Positions 58,706 through 64,000 of a DNA stretch of 64,000 bases are shown here, in pieces. Source of the stretch: Diplonema japonicum (taxonomy: Eukaryota > Euglenozoa > Diplonemea > Diplonemida > Diplonemidae); contig OZ025665.1 in NCBI GenBank assembly GCA_964019335.1, positions 124,001-188,000 of the forward strand. The letters run 5' to 3'. Under the pieces are notes generated by a model, which made no database searches, was not told the DNA's origin, and saw only the letters and a list, made by a program, of their open reading frames with translations. Position numbers and translations under genes: made by a program. Position 1 is the stretch's first letter, and every line of letters starts with the position of its first letter.

Positions 58706-59331
58706 GTTGGAGAGGACACGAAGCTAGGAAAGAAAGAAAGAAATATATGAGTTAAAGGAGGTTTTTGTGAGACGCCCCTAAAAAAAAAAAAAAAAAAAAA
58801 AAAAAAATAATGCACTCGCTTTCCGTTCTGCATTCTTTTTTTTTGTTAAAAGTGGAGGGGGGGGGGGAATAATCTACTGAAACAGATATTTCTTTTTTCT
58901 TTTCCCCCCTCTTCCCGAACTTCCCCCCTCTCCCAACTTTAAATTCTTTAAATTCTTATTAAAATGCGGCGACGGAAGAATAGCGAGGGAAAGAAGAAAG
59001 ATGCAAGGGAAAAAAGGAAGGGGGGAGGGGGGGGGGAACCCCTGGAAGAGAGAGTCATTTTCATTCTCCCCCCCCCCCCCCTTTCAAAACAAATGTTCCC
59101 TTTTCAAGCTAGCCAGACAGTTCTTGGGATTAACTGCTGCTTCAAGATGCCTATGAGCGCCCATGAATTTTAATTCTTTTATTCGTTTTCATTTTTTCAC
59201 ACATCATCTGAAAAAAAGTCATGAGAACTTCTACAAACAGAAAAAATATCGTTTCTTTTTTTTTTTTCTCTCTTTTCTTTTTTTTTTTTTTTTGTTTTGT
59301 TTTCTCCCCCCTTCCAATTTCTTTTTTTTTT

Positions 59332-61530
59332 TTAAATCTTCCACAGTTTAGGAGTGAAACCCACAACGTGGCTGATGGCAGCCGACAGACAAGACAGCAC
59401 CATGACCCGTGTTATATTGTACAGCAGGGGGTTCATCGAAAGACCGGATATCTGTGTTGTTATTCTTTTGCCGTCTGCACCCAATACCTTGTTAGGCCCT
59501 TCTAGCTCCTTCAACAGTTTCGCGGCCAGTTCCAAGACCTTGTTCGTAAGAAGCAGTTTCTCCTTCTTGACCTTAGTGCGAGTGTCGTTTGGCTTGTCGA
59601 CCACTGCCACCATGCGCAAGTGGATGTTCAGCTGTTCTGTGAGCAGCAAGCTTGAATTCCCGTACTTAGCATTAATGGAGGTGCCTGTGGTCATGAAGTG
59701 CACCACAAGGTAGTAGCTCAGCACCATGGCTGCCATGAACACCTGTGCGTGCAGCACTTCATTGAAGTTTTCAACACTCACATTCTTCGGCCTCTCTGTC
59801 CCTTCGCGGAGCACGATCACCCCTATCAACCCCACCACCGCGAGGAACACCTGGAACGTGAGCGACACAACGCTGTCTGCGGCAATCTCCTGCGGCTCCA
59901 ACCTGAGCCACGCCCTGCTCCCTCGGAGGGTGAGCCACGCCATCACATTCTCAACATTCTTCAACCTGAAGTGCGGGAGGTTGTACCGCTGGCTCCTCCG
60001 AAGCGACGTCAACGCGGAAAAGAACTTCGCGTAAAGGTACCTCTTGTGGTACGTGCGCTCCGCGTGCGTCAAGTGCGTCACCATCTTCCGCACCAAGACG
60101 AACACGCTGACAGCAGAAAGCAGCGCCACGAAGGCGGGCACTGCAGACTGTTCAAGTGGAACTGTGGACGTCGAAGGGTGAAGGAAGATCGTCGCAAGCA
60201 CCTGCAGCACCGAGGGCACGCTGCTAGCGTTGGAATCAACGCACGACGCGTTGCCGTTTTGCAAATCAACAAATTTAATTTCAGGTGCAGCAGCGCCAAG
60301 GGAGTAGAAGTGCGTCAGGACGTCGTCGTTCATAAAGATACGGTGCAGCGTGGGCAGGATACTGAAGAAGAGCGCCGTCCAGAAGGGGATGTCGTAGCTC
60401 GGGGGGCGCTTAAGGGTCTCCTCTTCAACACGCTGCAGGATAACCTCGCGGACCTCTGCAGGGGTCACGGACAGCTTGAAGGGGCTTCTAGTGGCAGGGG
60501 TCGAACGGGACAGGATCTCCTGAAGGGAGCACCCTGAGCGGCGGAGGCACTGGTTACCCCACACGAGCACAGAGATATCATCATCATGCTCTTCGATACT
60601 GCAGGACAGCTGCATGGCAGAGTACGACGAGTCAAGTGTCGTGGAACTGTCCAGCGCTGCATCCAGGAAGTCGTCCCTCCGCTGCTGCTTCGGGCTGTCA
60701 AACCCGTTGTTCAGGAGGTCGTCGTCGTCGTCGTCGTCATCGCTCTCCTCTTCTGTCGACTCGCCCTCTGCTGTCTCAACCTCCTGCAGCACCTCCTGTG
60801 CCTGCACCTCCTTTTCTTTCCTCGCTGCTTTCTTCTGGCTTGCCGTGGGAATCTTCCCGAACACCAGCCCGATAAACACCAGCAGCAGCGGTGGGAAGTA
60901 CACCTCCGATGACGGGACATCCTGCAGCAAAGGGACATTGCACAGCCCAATGTACACCATGCAGCACAGAAACTCCAGAATATAAATAATGGAAGACAGG
61001 GCCCATTCTTGTGGAGAGACTAACCGTGTCCAGTATGAGTAGTAAAGAGGGTAAAACGTAACACGGGTCAAAGCCTTGCGAAGGGCGACCTGTTTGGGGG
61101 GTCTGCAGGAGAGGTCTGTTATCGACTTCATAACATCAACATCGAGGAATCTCTTGAAGGTGGTGGAGGCGCGTTTAGGGGACTTGAGGGGTACCTTTGG
61201 GCTGACAGGGCGGCGGCCCCGGTAGCTGCTGGATTTACTGGAGCAGCTGAAGGGGGAATTATCTCTCTTCCTCCGGGGGGTGTTGTGCCGCGAGGTGTAC
61301 CTTGATCCCGTAAAGCTTTGCAGGTCAGAGAAATCTCGCGGAGAGAGCTCCCTTGGCAGCAACCCCAAGGGTGTGTCGCTGAGTGTCTCTGTCATACCAG
61401 ACGTGTAGCTGTTCCCCCGTTGCAGCCCTGCTCCAACCGGCTCCGTAGTCCGCCGCCCTCTATTTTCACACACATCGAGAGGCTCTAATGGGCTGATGGT
61501 ACGGCTGCCTCGTCGGTTCCGGATTACCAT
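59332..61530 (-). CDS. PHTF: PHTF-family multi-pass membrane protein
   Basis: 732 aa, one exon. The C-terminal 250 residues match PHTF1/PHTF2 closely: ERTYHKRYLYAKFFSALTSL, RYNLPHFRLKNVENVMAWLT, SSLLLTEQLNIHL, LELAAKLLKELEGP, SGLSMNPLLYNITRVM, VGFTPKLWKI. The N-terminal family block is also present (LTRVTFYPLYYSYWTRLVSP, two transmembrane helices near 180-235), as is ISVLVWGNQC. Between them lies a disordered acidic stretch with seven consecutive Asp. Despite the historical name, PHTF proteins are ER membrane proteins in animals. The N-terminal 160 residues are Arg/Ser-rich and unconserved. Function here unknown. Confidence 0.9.
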   Translation of the reverse strand: MVIRNRRGSRTISPLEPLDVCENRGRRTTEPVGAGLQRGNSYTSGMTETLSDTPLGLLPRELSPRDFSDLQSFTGSRYTSRHNTPRRKRDNSPFSCSSKSSSYRGRRPVSPKVPLKSPKRASTTFKRFLDVDVMKSITDLSCRPPKQVALRKALTRVTFYPLYYSYWTRLVSPQEWALSSIIYILEFLCCMVYIGLCNVPLLQDVPSSEVYFPPLLLVFIGLVFGKIPTASQKKAARKEKEVQAQEVLQEVETAEGESTEEESDDDDDDDDLLNNGFDSPKQQRRDDFLDAALDSSTTLDSSYSAMQLSCSIEEHDDDISVLVWGNQCLRRSGCSLQEILSRSTPATRSPFKLSVTPAEVREVILQRVEEETLKRPPSYDIPFWTALFFSILPTLHRIFMNDDVLTHFYSLGAAAPEIKFVDLQNGNASCVDSNASSVPSVLQVLATIFLHPSTSTVPLEQSAVPAFVALLSAVSVFVLVRKMVTHLTHAERTYHKRYLYAKFFSALTSLRRSQRYNLPHFRLKNVENVMAWLTLRGSRAWLRLEPQEIAADSVVSLTFQVFLAVVGLIGVIVLREGTERPKNVSVENFNEVLHAQVFMAAMVLSYYLVVHFMTTGTSINAKYGNSSLLLTEQLNIHLRMVAVVDKPNDTRTKVKKEKLLLTNKVLELAAKLLKELEGPNKVLGADGKRITTQISGLSMNPLLYNITRVMVLSCLSAAISHVVGFTPKLWKI

Positions 61531-61771
61531 AAAACTGTTTTCTTTTTTTATTTTTTTTTTCCCTCTTTCTTTTTTTCTTTTTGTTCCCTCGCTGCTGTGT
61601 AATGCGTTACGCGGTTTTAGAGGGGAAAAAAAAAGGAGAAGAAAAAAAACAAGACTTTCTTTTTTGGAAAAAAAAAAGGAGGGGTGCTTTGTTATTCACA
61701 AACCAAAAAAAAAAAGTAGAAGAAAAAAGTAAACTCGTTTTTTTTTTTTTTTTTCCTTTTTGAAAACTTTT

Positions 61772-62401
61772 TTATTTACTCTCCGCGATCTGTTTCGCAA
61801 GTTTCATTCTCGCACCCCTCGCAGGTGTCAATGTCAGCTCAGGGTCCTCCGGCTGTGTGATGGCCTCTTGGAGGATCTCGAACAAGGTGGCTTCCATCAC
61901 CTCTTCTAGGAGAGATTGGAACTCGCCGTTTTGCAAGAGCCTTTTAGTCTGGTTGGTTTCTGACTCATCGTGGTGCTGCTGCAGAGTGGCTGCCAAGAGG
62001 TCAGAGTGGATGGTATCACTGCATGGCACCCCCACTACCTCCCCTGATTGGGTCTTGACGCCGAGCCGGCCTCGGTGCTTTCCAACAATCTTCCCCGAGA
62101 CCTCTTCCTTACCTTCCCCTACTAGCGCTACAACCTCGTCACCTTCATGGAACCTCCTTGCACGGTTTACAGGGTCTTCTTTCTTCTTTTTACAAAACTC
62201 TGCAAAATGCCGCACTGGTGTTTCATCCAGTTCGAGGTACGTCTTTTTTTTTTTTTTTTTTTTTTTTTTGTGAAATACCTCCTCCACCACCGGGTCCCTC
62301 ACCACCTCCAACAACATGTCAGCGATGTGTCCCATTGCGAACATCAGCTCCAGCTCGCTCGGCGGCGGCTGCAGCGCATCAATGTCGCGCCCTACTTCCA
62401 T
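61772..62401 (-). CDS. 197-aa protein with Tudor/SH3-like segment, two exons
   Basis: CDS is complement(61772..62242, 62279..62401). The 36-nt intron (62243-62278) is GTATTTCAC, 26 A and a final G. Because it is a multiple of three and stop-free, an unspliced frame would insert VFH plus nine Lys. Residues about 75-120 form a small barrel-like segment (FHEGDEVVALVGEGKEEVSG). The C-terminal half is helical and acidic (FQSLLEEVMEATLFEILQEA). The N-terminus (MFAMGHIADMLLEVVRDPVV) is also helical. Family not recognised. The leader follows CTTTTTAAAAG (G at 62432). This is the most upstream gene of the array in the window. Confidence 0.65.
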   Translation of the reverse strand: MEVGRDIDALQPPPSELELMFAMGHIADMLLEVVRDPVVEEVFHKKKKKKKKKTYLELDETPVRHFAEFCKKKKEDPVNRARRFHEGDEVVALVGEGKEEVSGKIVGKHRGRLGVKTQSGEVVGVPCSDTIHSDLLAATLQQHHDESETNQTKRLLQNGEFQSLLEEVMEATLFEILQEAITQPEDPELTLTPARGARMKLAKQIAESK

Positions 62402-62733
62402 GCAATCACCTTCTCGATATTGTCCTTCCTCCTTTTAAAAAGAAAAAAAAAGAGGTTCTTTGAATGGGGAAAAAAAAGCAATATGTATATACCAGCTCTT
62501 TCAGCCCCTTGTAATTCTTCGGTGGCGCGCCCAACAGGGGATCGATGTGCTGTGATTATGTTCATTTATTTAATTCGAGCCGGTTTTTCAAGGGTAGGAG
62601 TGAAAATAAGATTTCACTTTATATCACGCTCAACATTATATTCACTCTCAGTTTATAGGGAAGTAAGGCCCAGTGACATAATGTTACATTATGTCACTCC
62701 TGCACGCCAAACTCCCTAGAAACACAGAAAACG

Positions 62734-63001
62734 ATGGGAAAGGCGATGGGGAAGATAGGAAAAAGTGTGCCGACTGCACAGCACCTCGTAGATCAAGGTG
62801 ATAGTTCCCAGACGCTCAAGAGGACGTTCAATAGGGCATCAGAGAAGATGATAAAGGAGTACATGAAACAGAGTATGGATACGTCTCAAAGATGCTAGTC
62901 AGTCCGCTCAACCCATCCAGCATCAAGATTCTGCAAGTGGGGCCACGCAATCTACTAGCCATGCAACCTCAGGTGGTTCCAGGGGTAGCGATGCGGGATA
63001 A
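62734..63001 (+). pseudogene. decayed plus-strand ORF (frameshift)
   Basis: An ATG-started frame of 54 codons (MGKAMGKIGKSVPTAQHLVD onward) stops at 62898. A different frame from 62891 continues 36 codons of Ser/Gln/Thr-rich sequence (DASQSAQPIQHQDSASGATQ) to a TAA at 63001. The two are joined only by a shift of frame. It is the sole coding-looking plus-strand segment. Possibly the end of a mobile-element protein. No family. Confidence 0.35.
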
Positions 63002-63411
63002 GCCTCGACATCAACATAACCATTAAAGGACGAAGCGCTAGATATCTAGCGATCAAAAAAATTAAGTACCATACACCCTTACCCTTGCACAGAATGACCT
63101 AATTTCGCGTTTTCTTTTCCATCGAAAATCATTTTTGGCCCCTAGATTAACCTCCAAAAACACCCTCGAAACCAGTTTTTGGTAGCACGAAAGCTCAGAT
63201 GAGCAGTACTGATTCAGACGAGTTCGGGAGTGCCCAAGGGACGTTCTCACTGACGATGGGGCCAGTAGTGAGAAGAGTGAAAATACCCTGGGGGAGCGAT
63301 ATTACGCAGGTTAGGCGTAAGAAGTGGCAGGGCACGGGGGGGGGGGGGCAAAAATCACTCCTTTCCCACATGACTGCATCAACGATTCAACAATGATACT
63401 ACAAATATCAG

Positions 63412-63642
63412 TCAACTTTTTTTCCACCATCCACCACGGTAACCTGTATCATTTCTATGTCTGATTAGGGTTTGGGAAAGAACTTTGAGGAGTGATTGAT
63501 ACTGAACCCCACCAGTTGAGAAATGGGGGTTCCTGCAGGTTGCAGCATTATGCCCAACCTTTCTGCAGTTGCTGCACATATTCTTCCCCTCCCCCTCACT
63601 CCGCTTCCTCTTCGCCGGCCTGCCTATTTGTGACTTTGTCAC
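63412..63642 (-). pseudogene. zinc-knuckle transposase-like fragment
   Basis: 76 codons. They begin with a basic AT-hook-like GRPAKRKR, then a CCHC knuckle, CSNCRKVGHNAATC. The GRP-basic-CCHC pairing is typical of the C-terminal tail of Mutator-like (MULE) and related transposases. The upstream frame is closed by a stop, and the catalytic core is absent, so it is a remnant or a separate exon. Confidence 0.45.
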
Positions 63643-64000
63643 GATTGGCTGAGGTCACGTTTTCACAGGCAGAAGGGGGGCGGGGGGGTGGAGATGTACA
63701 TCAGACGCCATGCAGAGACCTTGAGGTACTCCGCGACTAGGTCTGACTGATGTGTCTTTTGAAACCTTGCGGGCCACAGCGCAGATGTGGACACAAGGTA
63801 TACCCAAATACTGAAAATGCAAAAAAAATCCAAAATTTCGAAAAACTAAAAATGGGAAGGTTCCTAACAATAGGAAGGCTTCATGGGAGAGTGGAAAAAA
63901 AGTTCTGGGTAACCGTGGATGGTGGAAAAATAGTTATAGGTTACCGTACTTAGTGGGAAAAAGTACCAACATACATGGTTTAGTGGAAATAAGATTAGGT

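Larger units (their letters stand above)
55325..59331. other. 4-kb gene-poor region
   Basis: No gene supported on either strand. It contains long A/T runs (55708-55740, 57636-57686, 58520-58557), a G-run near 58061-58077, small palindromes (55769-55815; 56443-56475), and two copies of a ~110-nt dispersed repeat (55983 and 58584). Low-complexity Phe/Lys frames were ignored. Confidence 0.6.
62402..64000. other. right edge, repeat-like, with decayed ORFs
   Basis: No intact gene. Homopolymers are scarcer than elsewhere except a G-run at 63339-63348. Contains the two fragments listed separately. GTTACC/GGTTACCGT-like words recur at 63909-63945. The composition change suggests a transposon-derived edge. 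Confidence 0.45.

Overview
This is a stretch of a eukaryotic nuclear genome, almost certainly from a protist. It encodes AP-2 sigma, the GATOR2 subunit Mios, the PP4 regulatory subunit PP4R3, a Wee1-type kinase, a four-domain voltage-gated calcium channel, an ADCY10-type soluble adenylyl cyclase, an NRAMP transporter and a PHTF-family membrane protein. Non-coding DNA is unusually rich in homopolymers (A/T runs beyond 30 nt, G/C runs beyond 20 nt). Organism: one-strand gene clusters, an AG acceptor close upstream of many start codons and conventional cis introns together suggest a lineage that uses spliced-leader trans-splicing. A diplonemid-like euglenozoan or a perkinsid/dinoflagellate relative are candidates. 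No spliced-leader RNA gene was found, so the assignment is inference.

Layout: every one of the 22 confident genes between 2 and 62.4 kb lies on the minus strand, so transcription runs from high to low coordinates. In that order they are: a small Tudor/SH3-like protein, PHTF-like, NRAMP, a TPR co-chaperone-like protein, the CaV channel, an unknown 320-aa protein, a PPR protein, AP2S1, PP4R3, an unknown 602-aa protein, soluble adenylyl cyclase, GrpB/UPF0157, two tandem paralogous 82-83-aa membrane proteins, a Wee1-like kinase, a 1171-aa ARM/IQ protein, a 368-aa protein, a TPR/IQ/LRR protein with an acidic repeat, a fucolectin-domain membrane protein, an EamA/DMT transporter, Mios, and a 269-aa mitochondrial-type protein. 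A possible truncated Cys/His-rich gene lies at 27.7-28.0 kb. In the tight clusters (36-43 kb and 9-17 kb) stop-to-start gaps are mostly about 110-200 nt, up to about 370 nt.

Reading through frame breaks resolved 18 GT-AG introns in eight genes. Seventeen are 31-72 nt and one is 309 nt; 13 of 18 donors begin GTAT. The largest genes (CaV, cyclase, IQ proteins, PHTF, NRAMP) are uninterrupted. Spliced AP2S1 comes out at 142 aa, the same length as the human protein, which supports the intron calls.

The gene-poor parts (1-2 kb, 27.3-31.8 kb, 52.6-53.6 kb, 55.3-59.3 kb, 62.4-64 kb) hold MITE-like inverted-repeat elements, a 440-bp near-perfect palindrome beside a 204-bp inverted repeat full of GGAAAC units, dispersed repeats, and a decayed plus-strand ORF near a zinc-knuckle fragment. 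Functionally the genes are a mixed housekeeping and signalling set (Ca2+ entry, cAMP, TORC1 control, endocytosis, metal transport), with no evident shared pathway.
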